From Thermomonospora echinospora (GTDB lineage: Bacteria; Actinomycetota; Actinomycetes; Streptosporangiales; Streptosporangiaceae): 64,000 bases of DNA. A model generated the notes under the pieces. That model ran no database searches and was not told where the DNA came from. It saw only the letters and a list, made by a program, of their open reading frames with translations. The position numbers were made by a program, and so were the translations under genes. Below, one piece after another: positions 6,936 to 15,502 of this stretch. How positions within the stretch are numbered: the stretch's first letter is position 1; every line of letters starts with the position of its first letter. The stretch is from assembly GCF_900108175.1 (NCBI RefSeq), contig NZ_FNVO01000021.1, positions 1 through 64,000 on the forward strand, written 5' to 3'.

Positions 6936-8447
6936 GTGGACCTCGATCTCGAAGAACGTCAGGTGGCTCCGGTACTGGAGCTGCGCGAGGTGCGCAAGGC
7001 GTTCGGCGGCGCCCAGGCACTCGCCGGCGTCGACTTCACGCTGCTGCCGGGCGAGGTGCACGCCGTTGTCGGGATGAACGGGGCGGGCAAGTCGACGCTT
7101 GTCGAGATGATCTGCGGCTCGTTCGCCCCGGACAGCGGGGACATCCTCATCGACGGGGAGCGGCAGGCCTCGCTCACCCCGCGCCGCGCCCACGCGGCCG
7201 GGGTGAGCATCGTGCACCAAAAGCGCACCCTGGTAGACGGCCTGACGGTGGCCGAGAACCTCCTGCTGGGCAGGCTTCCCACACGTGCCGGACGGGTGCT
7301 GTGGAAGCGGGTGCGCCAGGAGGCGGCGCGGGCTCTCGACGGGCTCGGCATCGACATCGCGCCGGACGCGGTCGCCGGGGCCCTCGGCCCCGCCGAGCAG
7401 ACCCTCGTGGAGATCGCCCGCGAGGTCGACCTCGGGGGCCGGGTGCTGGTCCTGGACGAGCCGACCGCCTCCCTGGGCGGCCGGGACGCCCAGCGGATCC
7501 ACCGCCTGGTGCGCACGCTGCGCGACCGGGGAACGGCGATCGTCTACATCTCCCACCACCTCGACGAGGTACTCGACCTCGCCGACCGCATCACCGTGAT
7601 GAGAGACGGCCGCGTGGCCACCGTCGTGCGCTCCGCGGAACTGGATCTGCCCGCCCTGATCCGCGCCATGGTCGGAGACCGGCTCGTGCACGAACGTTCC
7701 GGCACGAGCCGGTCTCCCGGGAAGCCGGTGCTGGAGTTGGCCGGGCTGAGCGGCGGCCGGCTGCACGCCTTCGACCTGACGGTCCGGGCCGGAGAGGTCG
7801 TAGCGGTCCTCGGCCCCGCCGGGGACGGCCAGTGCGAGCTGTTCCGGCTGCTCACCGGGCTGCGCCGGGCCGAGAGCGGACGGGTCACGGTGAACGACGC
7901 CGAGGTGGCACCCGGGAACGTCGGCGCGTCCCTGGCCGCAGGCCTGAGGTGCATCACCGGTGACCGGCTGTCCTACGGACTGGTGCCCGCTCTCAGCGTC
8001 AACGAGAACCTCGACCTCGTCCGCCGGGGACGGCGCCGCCCGTGGCTGGTGCGCTGGCGGGACATCCACGCCCAGGGGCGACAGGCCCGGCAACGCTACG
8101 GCGTCACCACCCTCCAGGTGGACCCGCCCGTGTCGACCCTCTCCGGCGGCAACCAGCAAAAAGTGCTGCTTTCGGCGTGGCTCGACGGCGATCCGGTCGC
8201 CTGCCTCCTGGAGGAGCCGACCAATGGCGTGGACGTCGCCGCCAAGGCCGACATCCACCGCATCGTCGACGACCTCGCCGACCGGGGCGCCGCCGTCCTG
8301 CTCAGCTCCTCCGACGTCGATGAGGTGGTCCGGCTCGCCGACCGCGTCGTCGTCGTCCGCTCAGGGCGGATCGTCGCCGACCTTCCCATGGACCGGGTGA
8401 CCCGGGACGACCTCGTAACGCTCACCGCTGGAGGAGAGCAGACATGA
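6936..8447 (+). CDS. sugar-type ABC importer, duplicated ATPase (RbsA/MglA-like)
   Basis: GTG 6936 is preferred over ATG 6894 because GGAAGGAGG (6923-6931) lies just before it, giving 503 residues. Two ABC cassettes are present. The first has a Walker A motif GMNGAGKST near residue 45 and Walker B VLVLDEPTASL, with the signature reduced to LGPAEQ. The second has a degenerate Walker A (GPAGDGQCE), a good signature LSGGNQQK near 402 and LLEEPTNGVD. One degenerate cassette is normal in CUT2-class transporters. It energises uptake through the next-encoded permease, and the substrate may be the aromatic compound the operon degrades rather than a sugar. Confidence 0.92.
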   Translation: MDLDLEERQVAPVLELREVRKAFGGAQALAGVDFTLLPGEVHAVVGMNGAGKSTLVEMICGSFAPDSGDILIDGERQASLTPRRAHAAGVSIVHQKRTLVDGLTVAENLLLGRLPTRAGRVLWKRVRQEAARALDGLGIDIAPDAVAGALGPAEQTLVEIAREVDLGGRVLVLDEPTASLGGRDAQRIHRLVRTLRDRGTAIVYISHHLDEVLDLADRITVMRDGRVATVVRSAELDLPALIRAMVGDRLVHERSGTSRSPGKPVLELAGLSGGRLHAFDLTVRAGEVVAVLGPAGDGQCELFRLLTGLRRAESGRVTVNDAEVAPGNVGASLAAGLRCITGDRLSYGLVPALSVNENLDLVRRGRRRPWLVRWRDIHAQGRQARQRYGVTTLQVDPPVSTLSGGNQQKVLLSAWLDGDPVACLLEEPTNGVDVAAKADIHRIVDDLADRGAAVLLSSSDVDEVVRLADRVVVVRSGRIVADLPMDRVTRDDLVTLTAGGEQT

Positions 8448-9418
8448 CCGCACTCACCGCGCTGAAAGGACAGGCCCGCCTCGCGCTGCCGCCCGGAGTC
8501 TCCCGGCACGCCGGCCTGCTGACGGTGCTCCTCGCCATCGGCACCGTCACCGCGCTCAAGAGCGACGCGTTCCTGACCGGCTCGAACCTCCTCAACGTCT
8601 CCCAGCAGATCGCGGTCGTGGCCGTCCTTGCAGCCGGGCTGACCCTCCTCATGACAGCGGGCGGCATCGACTTCTCGCTCGGTGCGATCGCGGCGCTCGC
8701 TCACGGAGTGGTCGCCCAGCTCATCGTCGCGGGTTTCAACGAGTGGACGGCGGTGGGCTTGGCGCTCGCGCTCGGTGCCGCCATCGGCCTGGTCAACGGG
8801 CTTGTGGTGACGCTCCTGAAGGTCGTGCCGTTCGTGGCGACGCTGGCCACCTCCACCATCCTCGGCGGAGCCGCCCTTCTCGTCATCGACGGCAAGAGCA
8901 TCTCCATCGGCGAGCACCTCGTCTCCCTCGGCTTCGGTGAGGTCGCGGGTGCCGTTCCCGCCCTGGTCGTCATCGCGATGGTCGTCTGTGTGGCCGCCGG
9001 GCTGGTCCTGCGCTGGACCGCGTTCGGACGGAACGCCTTCGCGATCGGCGGCAACGAGAACGCCGCCCGCCTCGCGGGAATCCCCGTCGTCCGTACCAAG
9101 CTGCTGCTCTACACCCTCGGAGGGCTGCTCGCCGCGCTCGGCGGTGTCATGCTCGTCGCTCGGCTCGGTGCGGCCAGCCCCGGCACCGGCGGCCTGCACC
9201 TGGAACTCACCGTGGTCGCCGCGGTCGTCATCGGCGGCACCGCCCTGCACGGCGGCAGCGGCACCCTCGTCGGCACCGTCCTGGGCGTCGTGCTCCTCGG
9301 CGTGGTCGCCAACTCCCTCAACCTGCTCCAGATCAACGCCCACTACCAGGACGTGGCACTCGGCACCGTGCTCCTCATCGCGGCCATCACCAACCACCTG
9401 CGCGGCGGTTCCCACTGA
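8444..9418 (+). CDS. CUT2-class ABC transporter permease (RbsC-like)
   Basis: The product is 324 residues; ATG overlaps the ATPase stop (ATGA). It is strongly hydrophobic, with about 8-10 membrane segments. The family features are visible: the MTAGGIDFSLGAI segment near residue 70, and FAIGGNENAARLAGIPVVRTK, the cytoplasmic loop that couples to the ATPase. It ends in a helix followed by NHLRGG. It forms the membrane channel of the importer with the neighbouring ATPase and binding protein. Confidence 0.92.
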   Translation: MTALTALKGQARLALPPGVSRHAGLLTVLLAIGTVTALKSDAFLTGSNLLNVSQQIAVVAVLAAGLTLLMTAGGIDFSLGAIAALAHGVVAQLIVAGFNEWTAVGLALALGAAIGLVNGLVVTLLKVVPFVATLATSTILGGAALLVIDGKSISIGEHLVSLGFGEVAGAVPALVVIAMVVCVAAGLVLRWTAFGRNAFAIGGNENAARLAGIPVVRTKLLLYTLGGLLAALGGVMLVARLGAASPGTGGLHLELTVVAAVVIGGTALHGGSGTLVGTVLGVVLLGVVANSLNLLQINAHYQDVALGTVLLIAAITNHLRGGSH

Positions 9419-9469
9419 ACGCGGGCCGTCCGCAACCATTCCACCCCTCCACGGTCCAGAAGGATTGAC

Positions 9470-10447
9470 ATGTTCGCCATCCCCAGCAGAAGCCCCGTTC
9501 GCAACCGTGCCGTGGCCCTCTCCCTGGCCGTCGGCCTCGCCCTCACGGGCTGCTCCGTCGATGAGGGAAGCGAGGCGGCCGGGCCCGTCCCGTCGGACAA
9601 GAAGCTGACGGTCGGCTTCGTCAACGGCAACTCCATCGAGTTCCACACCTGCCTCCAGCGGTCCATGCAGGCGCGCGCCACCAAGGCCGGCGTCACCCTG
9701 CTGACCGCGAACTCGGCGATGGACCCCGCCAAGGAGCTCTCCAACATCGACGACATGATCGTCAAGGACGTCGACGCGATCGTCGTGCAGACGGTCAACA
9801 TCGACTCCCTCGAAGGCGGCATCAGCCGCGCCAACCGGGCGGGCATCCCGATCTTCCTCACTTCGGTCGCCTCGGTCGACCAGAGCAAGATCCTTGGCGC
9901 GGTCGTCACCGATGTGCAGAAGGTCGGCCGTGACCTCGGCGCCTGGCTCGTGGAGGACAGCAAAGGCAAGTCCGTCGAGGTCGGCATCGTCGGCGGCGCT
10001 CCCGGCGCGGCGGCCGACCTGATGAACGACGCCTTCAAAAAGAGCCTCGGTGACGCCGCGAAGGTGGTGTTCGACCAGCCCGCGCTCTGGCAGCGCGCCA
10101 AGGCCCAGGACGTCGCGGACAACATGCTCCAAGCGCGTCCCGACATCTCCTACGTGTTCGTCCACAACGAGGACATGGCCTTCGGCGTGCTGGCCGCGTT
10201 CAAGGCCGCCGGACGGGACGACATCAAGATCCTGACCAATGGCGGAAGCGAGGCGGGGGTCAAGGCGGTCTCTGCCGGCGACTTCGCGGTCACGGTCAGT
10301 AACACTCCCAAGAGCGTCGGTGAGATGGCCATCGACAACGTTGTCGGCCTGCTGCGCGGCGCACCGGGCGTCCAGAAGATCGCCACGGTTCCCGACACCG
10401 TGGTGACCAGCGAGAATGCGAGCGAAGCACCGCCCTACTGCTCGTGA
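9470..10447 (+). CDS. ABC transporter substrate-binding lipoprotein
   Basis: The product is 325 residues with AGAAGGATT ahead of ATG 9470. A signal peptide with lipobox LALTGC (Cys at residue 27) anchors it to the outer face of the membrane. The mature part is a periplasmic-binding-protein type I fold: KLTVGFVNGNSIEFH, then IVVQTVNIDSLEG and a hinge region DISYVFVHNEDMAFGVLAAF. It captures the ligand and delivers it to the permease. The 51-base gap before it lacks a clear terminator, so it is probably co-transcribed, with room for its own expression control. Confidence 0.92.
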   Translation: MFAIPSRSPVRNRAVALSLAVGLALTGCSVDEGSEAAGPVPSDKKLTVGFVNGNSIEFHTCLQRSMQARATKAGVTLLTANSAMDPAKELSNIDDMIVKDVDAIVVQTVNIDSLEGGISRANRAGIPIFLTSVASVDQSKILGAVVTDVQKVGRDLGAWLVEDSKGKSVEVGIVGGAPGAAADLMNDAFKKSLGDAAKVVFDQPALWQRAKAQDVADNMLQARPDISYVFVHNEDMAFGVLAAFKAAGRDDIKILTNGGSEAGVKAVSAGDFAVTVSNTPKSVGEMAIDNVVGLLRGAPGVQKIATVPDTVVTSENASEAPPYCS

Positions 10448-10454
10448 GGCTCCG

Positions 10455-11282
10455 ATGAACGACTCTCCTGGCTCCCTTCCCTGCGACGGCACTCCGGCGA
10501 GCGGCCCGCGCCGGCGCGGGGTCCGCTCGGTCGACCGGGCGCTGGACGTGCTCAGTGCGTTCAGCGCCGCCCACCCCCGCTTCCAGCTCTCCGAGCTGGC
10601 CGAGGCGGCCGGGGTGCCCAAGACCAGCACCCACCGCATCGCGGTGACCCTCGTGGAACGCGGATTCCTCCGGCAGGAGGCCGACGGTTCCTACGTTCTG
10701 GGCAACCGCCTGCTGGAGCTGGGCAGTCTCGTCTCCGCGACCACCGAGCTGGCCCACCTGACCCAGGGGGTCGCCGAGGAGCTCATCCGTTCCACCGGTG
10801 AGACCGTGCTCGTCGCCGAGATCGACTGGCGCGACCGGTCGCTGCTCATCACGGGCAAGCGCGAGGCCCCGCACTCGCCGGAGTCGCTGTCACCGCTCGG
10901 CAGACGCTCGGCGTTGGCCAACGGCTGCATCAGCCGCGCCATCCTCAGCGGCCTGCCCCCGGAGGAGAGCAAGGAGATCGTTTCCACGCTGCCGCTGGCG
11001 CAGCGCACCCCCGCCAGCATCACCGATCCCGTCGCGCTCCAGCGCGAGCTCGACACCTGCAGACGGTACGGCTACGCCATCGAGGTCGGCGAGTTCATCG
11101 CCGGTATCGCGGGCGTTGCGGTACCCGTCATGCTCGCCGGGCGCCCCGTCGGCGCGGTCGCGGTGTGCGGACGCATCGCGCGCATGCCGCGCCGGCGGCT
11201 CGAAGCCCTCGGCACCTACATCAAGCACCTGCTCGGACGCGCCGCGGCCGTACAGCCGCCAGGCCCGCCCCGAGCGGGCTGA
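10455..11282 (+). CDS. IclR-family transcriptional regulator
   Basis: The product is 275 residues from ATG 10455, 7 bases after the binding-protein gene; an earlier in-frame ATG lies inside that gene. An N-terminal winged helix (RSVDRALDVLSAF, then LSELAEAAGVPKTSTHRI) is followed by the IclR effector domain with GIAGVAVPVMLAGRPVGAVAV near the C-terminus. IclR proteins commonly control aromatic catabolism by binding pathway metabolites. Encoded within the operon, it most likely governs the operon, perhaps through the palindromes at 1388-1449. Confidence 0.92.
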   Translation: MNDSPGSLPCDGTPASGPRRRGVRSVDRALDVLSAFSAAHPRFQLSELAEAAGVPKTSTHRIAVTLVERGFLRQEADGSYVLGNRLLELGSLVSATTELAHLTQGVAEELIRSTGETVLVAEIDWRDRSLLITGKREAPHSPESLSPLGRRSALANGCISRAILSGLPPEESKEIVSTLPLAQRTPASITDPVALQRELDTCRRYGYAIEVGEFIAGIAGVAVPVMLAGRPVGAVAVCGRIARMPRRRLEALGTYIKHLLGRAAAVQPPGPPRAG

Positions 11283-11298
11283 TCCCCACGGAGAAGAC

Positions 11299-12054
11299 AT
11301 GCGGACATCCGCCGACGCCGCCTGGGTGAGGTTCCCCAGTGGTACCGACGAGATCCGGGGCTACCTGGCCCTGCCCTCCCGGACGCCGGGCGACGCCCCG
11401 CCGCCCGTCGTCATCATGGCCCACGAGAACCTCGGCGTCACCGCGCACCGGGAGCGGGTCACCGAACGGTTCGCCGCAGAAGGCTTCGCCTGCTTGACCG
11501 TCGATCTGTACAGCCGCATCGGCGGGCGTCCCCCGCAGGATTACACGACCCCGGAGGAACGCCGCGCCAAGGCGTTCCTCGCGGCCCGAGACGAACAGGC
11601 CGTGCCCGACCTCGACGCGGGCCTGGACTACCTGGCCGGGCGCGGTGACGTCGACGCCTCCCGCGTCGCCGTCGTCGGTTTCTGCCTCGGCGGGGGCCTC
11701 GCCCTCGTCTGGGCGACCCGCTCCGATCGCCTGGCCTGCGCCGTTCCGCTGTACGGACTGCCGGAACTGCCCGCTGCCTACAGCCCGACCGGCCAGGTCC
11801 GCTCGCGCATCGACATCGCCGACACGGTCCGCTGCCCGGTACAGGCGCACTTCGGCGGCGCGGACGAAGTCATCCCCCTCGACCAGGTCGCACGGCTGGG
11901 CGACGCGCTCAAGCTCTCTGGCCAGCCGCTGGAGGTGCACGTCTACGAAGGGGCCGGACACGCCTACCACGACGACACCCATCCCAACCACCACCCGGAG
12001 GCCGCCCGGGTGACCTGGGAGCGCACCCTCGACTTCCTGCGGGCGCACCTGTGA
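11299..12054 (+). CDS. dienelactone hydrolase family protein
   Basis: The product is 251 residues with GGAGAAG ahead of ATG 11299. It has the dienelactone hydrolase signature: the nucleophile cysteine in VVGFCLGGGLAL, Asp in HFGGADEVIP and His in YEGAGHAYHDD. The early VIMAHENLGVTAHRERV segment also fits the family. Such enzymes open lactones or hydrolyse enol-lactone and ester intermediates in ring-fission pathways. It overlaps the next gene by GTGA. Confidence 0.88.
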   Translation: MRTSADAAWVRFPSGTDEIRGYLALPSRTPGDAPPPVVIMAHENLGVTAHRERVTERFAAEGFACLTVDLYSRIGGRPPQDYTTPEERRAKAFLAARDEQAVPDLDAGLDYLAGRGDVDASRVAVVGFCLGGGLALVWATRSDRLACAVPLYGLPELPAAYSPTGQVRSRIDIADTVRCPVQAHFGGADEVIPLDQVARLGDALKLSGQPLEVHVYEGAGHAYHDDTHPNHHPEAARVTWERTLDFLRAHL

Positions 12055-12902
12055 GTCTCTGGACGGACCTGCTCGGCGCCGAGGTCCGGTACGTCACCGC
12101 CGCAGGGACGCCGACCCGGGTCGCCTGCCTCGGGGCCGGCCCTCCGGTCGTCCTCCTGCACGGGCGCGGCGGGCATCTGGAGACCTTCGCCCGGAACCTG
12201 CCCCACCTCGCCGCGGCCGGGCGGCGGGCGATCGCCTTCGACCTGCTCGGCCACGGCCTCACCGCCCGTCGCCCGCAGAGCCGGTACACCGTGGAGGACC
12301 TGGCCGATCACGCCCTGTCCGTCCTGGACGCGCTCGGGCTCGCCGAGGCCGACCTCGTCGGCCAGTCGCTGGGCGGATGGACGGCTGTGCAGCTCACGCT
12401 GCGCGCGCCCGAGCGAGTGCGGCGGCTCGCCCTCATCGAACCGGCCGGGCTGCAGTCCGAGTCCGAGCGGCTCGCCGACGCGACGGTCCGCGCCGCCTAC
12501 GAGAAGGGTGGCCGCGCCTACGCCGAACCGACACCCGAGGCCGTCCGCACACGCCTGGCGGGACTGCTCGCCGATCCCGAAGACGTGGACCCTGAACTCG
12601 TCGAGGTACGGACCGCCCTGTACCTGCCCGAGGAGGCCCGGGAGGTCCACCGCCTCGTCCGCGCCGCCGACAACGGCCGCTTCCTCCTGACGCCCCAGCG
12701 GCTGGCCGGATTGGACGTGCCCGTCCTATTCCTGCGCGGCGAGCACGGGCACACACCCGCCACCGTCGTCGAAGCCGCCCGTGCCGCGATCCCGCGCGCA
12801 CGGCTCCTGACCATCCCCGGCGCCAAGCAGTGGCCGCAGTACGAGCGGCCCGCACTCGTCAACACCGCCCTCATCGATTTCCTCAGCAAGGAGAACCCCT
12901 GA
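12051..12902 (+). CDS. alpha/beta hydrolase, meta-cleavage-product hydrolase-like, with altered triad
   Basis: The product is 283 residues from an overlapping GTG. The fold is clear: VVLLHGRGGHLETF supplies the oxyanion motif and VGQSLGGWTAV carries nucleophile Ser106. The acid position reads LRGEHGHTP (Glu231 where Asp is usual). The position of the essential His reads GAKQWPQYE, so Gln260 replaces it. The adjacent paralogue keeps AGHWPMFE there. C-C bond hydrolases of this family cleave ring-fission products, but this copy may be inactive, altered in mechanism, or act with its partner. Confidence 0.85.
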   Translation: MSLWTDLLGAEVRYVTAAGTPTRVACLGAGPPVVLLHGRGGHLETFARNLPHLAAAGRRAIAFDLLGHGLTARRPQSRYTVEDLADHALSVLDALGLAEADLVGQSLGGWTAVQLTLRAPERVRRLALIEPAGLQSESERLADATVRAAYEKGGRAYAEPTPEAVRTRLAGLLADPEDVDPELVEVRTALYLPEEAREVHRLVRAADNGRFLLTPQRLAGLDVPVLFLRGEHGHTPATVVEAARAAIPRARLLTIPGAKQWPQYERPALVNTALIDFLSKENP

Positions 12903-13777
12903 TGTCGTTCTGGACGGACTCCCTCGGCACCGAGACCCGCTTCCGCGACGCGGCCGGCTGGCGCACCCGCTCGATCGAGGCCGGAGAAGGCGACGCCGTC
13001 ATCCTCATGGGCGGCCTCACCGGTCACGCCGAGGCCTTCCTGCGCAACGTCATGCCGCTGGCCGAACGGGGCCTGCGGGTGTACGCGATCGACGCACTCG
13101 GTCACGGCCTCACCGCCCGCCCGACCGATGTCACCTACCACATGCCCGTCTTCACCGAGCACCTCATCGGCTTCCTCGACGCCATCGGAGCCGAACGCGC
13201 CCATCTGGTCGGCCAGTCCCTCGGCGGCTGGACCGCCCTGTACACCGCGCTCAAGCACCCGGACCGGGTCGGCAAACTCGTCTCCGTCACCGGCGCCGGG
13301 CTGCTGCTGTCCGACGCCGCACGCGTCGAGGAGAGCAAGAAGGTGCATGCCCAGGTCCAGTCCGTCACCGCGAGAGCCACCGCGGCCCCGACCCGCGAGA
13401 GCGTTCGCGAACGCCTGGAATGGCTCATGGTCGACCCCACCGTCGTCACCGACGAACTCGTCGAATGCCGCTACCGCTACTACACCCTGCCCGGCACCGA
13501 GGAGGCGCTCGCCAAACTCGTCGCCGAGCAGCCCAGCGAGGCCAACCGCGTCCACATGATCCGCGAAGACGACCTCGCGCGCATCCCGCACGAGACCCTC
13601 GTGCTGTGGACCGACCACAACCCCACCACCCCCGCAGAGGTCGGCCGCCGGGCCTCGCAGATCCTGCCCAACGCCTCCTTCGACATGATCACCGACGCCG
13701 GGCACTGGCCGATGTTCGAGCAGCCCGCCCAGTTCAACCGGATCGTCGGCGACTTCCTCGTCAAGGACGCCCGATGA
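12902..13777 (+). CDS. alpha/beta hydrolase, meta-cleavage-product hydrolase-like (second copy)
   Basis: The product is 291 residues; ATG shares one base with the preceding TGA. It is clearly paralogous to the upstream product from the first residues (SFWTDSLGTE versus SLWTDLLGAE). It keeps Ser106 in VGQSLGGWTAL, Asp238 in WTDHNPTTP and His268 in DAGHWPMFEQP. In place of the usual HG oxyanion motif it reads VILMGGLTGHAEAF. It is the likelier catalytic member of the pair. A role hydrolysing the ring-fission product of the LigAB-like enzyme is inferred from context. Confidence 0.87.
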   Translation: MSFWTDSLGTETRFRDAAGWRTRSIEAGEGDAVILMGGLTGHAEAFLRNVMPLAERGLRVYAIDALGHGLTARPTDVTYHMPVFTEHLIGFLDAIGAERAHLVGQSLGGWTALYTALKHPDRVGKLVSVTGAGLLLSDAARVEESKKVHAQVQSVTARATAAPTRESVRERLEWLMVDPTVVTDELVECRYRYYTLPGTEEALAKLVAEQPSEANRVHMIREDDLARIPHETLVLWTDHNPTTPAEVGRRASQILPNASFDMITDAGHWPMFEQPAQFNRIVGDFLVKDAR

Positions 13778-14469
13778 CCCCTGCCGAAGAGGTCTCCGTC
13801 GGTTGCCGGGTGCTGGCCGCGCACGGCAACGCCGACCTCATCTGGGGGCATCTCTCCCGCCGAGACCCCGACGGCAAGGGGACCTGGCTCAAGTCCGCCG
13901 GCCATGGGATGGAGGAGATCACCTCCGATCGCGTGGTACGCATCGACCGGAACGGAACCCTGCTCCAGGGCGATGGCCGCGTCCATCTCGAGTACCCGAT
14001 CCACACCGAGATCATGGCCGCGCGCCCCGACGTCGGCGCAGTCGTGCACAGTCATGCGGAGTCGGCCGTCGCCTTCGCGGCGACCGGCCTCCCTCTGCAC
14101 CCGGTCGGGCACGAGGGCACCTTGTTCTGGCCACCGGACATCGCCCGCTTCACCCGGACCGGAGATCTCATCCGCGACCGCGCATTGGGCGGCGAGGTCG
14201 CCGAGGCCCTCGGCGACCGCAACGCCCTCCTGCTGCACCGACACGGCCTGGTCACCGTCGGTCCCGACGTGCCCACCGCCGTCATGACCGCGATCTTCCT
14301 GGAGAAGGCCTGCCGTATGCAGCTTCAGGTCGCGGCCGTCGGCACCGCTTACGACCGTTCGGACGAGGCCGAGGCACTCGCCAAACGCGCCCGCTGCTAT
14401 GCACCGGCACAGCTCGAAGCCGCCTGGGCGTACCTGGTCCGCGGACTTCCCCCGACGACCGCCCGGTGA
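13774..14469 (+). CDS. class II aldolase/adducin family protein
   Basis: The product is 231 residues; ATGA overlap with the previous gene. Zinc-binding histidines are visible in VVHSHAESAVAFA and LLHRHGLVTVG, and the ADLIWGHLSRRDP opening matches the family's NxSxR-type nucleotide/phosphate region. Members cleave or decarboxylate sugar-like or hydroxy-keto acids by a metal-enolate mechanism. Here it would act late, splitting the hydrolase product into central metabolites. The operon ends here. Confidence 0.85.
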   Translation: MTPAEEVSVGCRVLAAHGNADLIWGHLSRRDPDGKGTWLKSAGHGMEEITSDRVVRIDRNGTLLQGDGRVHLEYPIHTEIMAARPDVGAVVHSHAESAVAFAATGLPLHPVGHEGTLFWPPDIARFTRTGDLIRDRALGGEVAEALGDRNALLLHRHGLVTVGPDVPTAVMTAIFLEKACRMQLQVAAVGTAYDRSDEAEALAKRARCYAPAQLEAAWAYLVRGLPPTTAR

Positions 14470-14548
14470 CTCCCGGATCCCTCGTACACGACTTCGCCGC
14501 CTGGAGATCCGACGCTGCCAACTGTCGTCATAGTCGCCGCTGACCGGC

Positions 14549-14587
14549 TGGAATGCCCGGCCGTCCCGCTGGGGGCCGGGCATTCCA
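14549..14587 (+). terminator. perfect hairpin ending the catabolic operon
   Basis: TGGAATGCCCGGCC (14549-14562) pairs perfectly with GGCCGGGCATTCCA (14574-14587) over an 11-nt loop, 80 bases after the aldolase stop. There is no T-run, but such strong GC hairpins serve as terminators in actinomycetes. Confidence 0.75.
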
Positions 14588-14620
14588 CGCCGTCCCACGG
14601 GTGCCGGCGCCCACGGTGTC

Positions 14621-14946
14621 TCAGCGGCTCACGGTGGTCTCCCGCTCCACACGCGACAGCTTCTCGGGATTGCGCACGTGGTAGGCGCCGGTGATGTAGC
14701 CGTTCTCGACCCGCACCGCCACCACGCCGTCGATCTCCCCATTGACTCGGACGAGCAGCCCCGGGCCACCGTTGATCTGTACCAGCTCGACCGACCTTTC
14801 GGCGTCGCGCTTCCACCAGCCGGCGGCCAGCAAACGAGCCACCTTGTCGGCCCCCACGATGGGCCGGAGCAGGGCATGTTTGATTCCGCCGCCGCTCAGG
14901 GCGACAACGTCCGGCGCCAGGATGTCGAGCAGGTTCTGCAGGTCGC
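14621..14946 (-). pseudogene. ECF sigma factor SigJ-type, C-terminal remnant
   Basis: About 108 codons remain open, reading GAGDLQNLLDILAPDVVALS, then GADKVARLLAAGW, ending VSR at TGA 14621-14623. This is the SnoaL-like C-terminal domain of SigJ-type extracytoplasmic-function sigma factors. A stop lies immediately upstream in frame, and the sigma-2 and sigma-4 DNA-binding regions are absent. A GTG at 14857 could start a 78-residue product, but it would be only part of the domain. I read this as a decayed gene. Confidence 0.75.
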
Positions 14947-14959
14947 CGGCACCAGGCCG

Positions 14960-15376
14960 TCACCGAGGACACCGAGAGCGCGGGGGCGCCGAGCCGGTGC
15001 TCGCTCACCCCTGACCCCTCCGGCGGAGGTCCACTGCGGCAGCGCTCAGCCGCAGGGACGCCGGCGGTGGTCGCCAGGATCATAGGCGGGGAAGGCAGCG
15101 GCGCAGACGGCCGGATTTTCTCGAAACGATCCCAGGTGCCGGGGCCGTCCAGGCGCTTGAACTCGGCGTCGTCCATACGCTCATGCTTGTCTATCGCGGC
15201 GGACTGGGCGAGTAGATGATGACGGCCCCGGTGGGGCTCTTTCAGCCTGCCTGACCAGATGAGGTCATCGTGTCACCTGGCTGTCACGGTCGGTGTTGAC
15301 CGGTGTGGCGGCGCCCCTCCACGATGAGGGCGACGACACGACCACCCCGCGCACCTGACCCCGAGGGGAGTTGCCC
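14960..15376. other. intergenic stretch without a recognisable gene
   Basis: A minus-strand frame from ATG 15176 opens with DDAEFKRLDGPGTWDRFEK, which looks protein-like for about 40 codons but matches nothing I recognise; it may be a second decayed fragment. Nearer the peptide gene, TTGACC at 15296-15301 is a possible -35 element, with only a poor -10 (ACGATG, 15321-15326). I see nothing else here. Confidence 0.4.
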
Positions 15377-15502
15377 GTGGGCAACCACGACAACACCGGT
15401 GACCGGAACCGGCCCGGCCAGCCGATCCCGCCCGACCGCGATGACAAGGACAACATCGGCGGCGGAGGCAGCCGCGGCAGTGACGGGGGCAAGGACAAAT
15501 GA
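15377..15502 (+). CDS. 41-residue Gly/Asp-rich peptide, possible RiPP precursor
   Basis: GTG 15377 has a strong ribosome site GAGGGGAG (15363-15370, 6-base spacing). The peptide is very polar: 8 Asp, 4 Asn, 10 Gly, 5 Pro and 5 Arg, with no Cys and almost no hydrophobic residues. The middle reads PGQPIPPDRDDKDN and the tail is GGGGSRGSDGGKDK. Its stop overlaps the start of the next gene as ATGA, so the two are translationally coupled. The next gene encodes a PIMT-like methyltransferase of the type found in ribosomal-peptide maturation, so this peptide is a plausible substrate. It has no recognised leader or core motif, and no ATP-grasp or lanthionine enzyme gene lies nearby. Confidence 0.65.
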   Translation: MGNHDNTGDRNRPGQPIPPDRDDKDNIGGGGSRGSDGGKDK

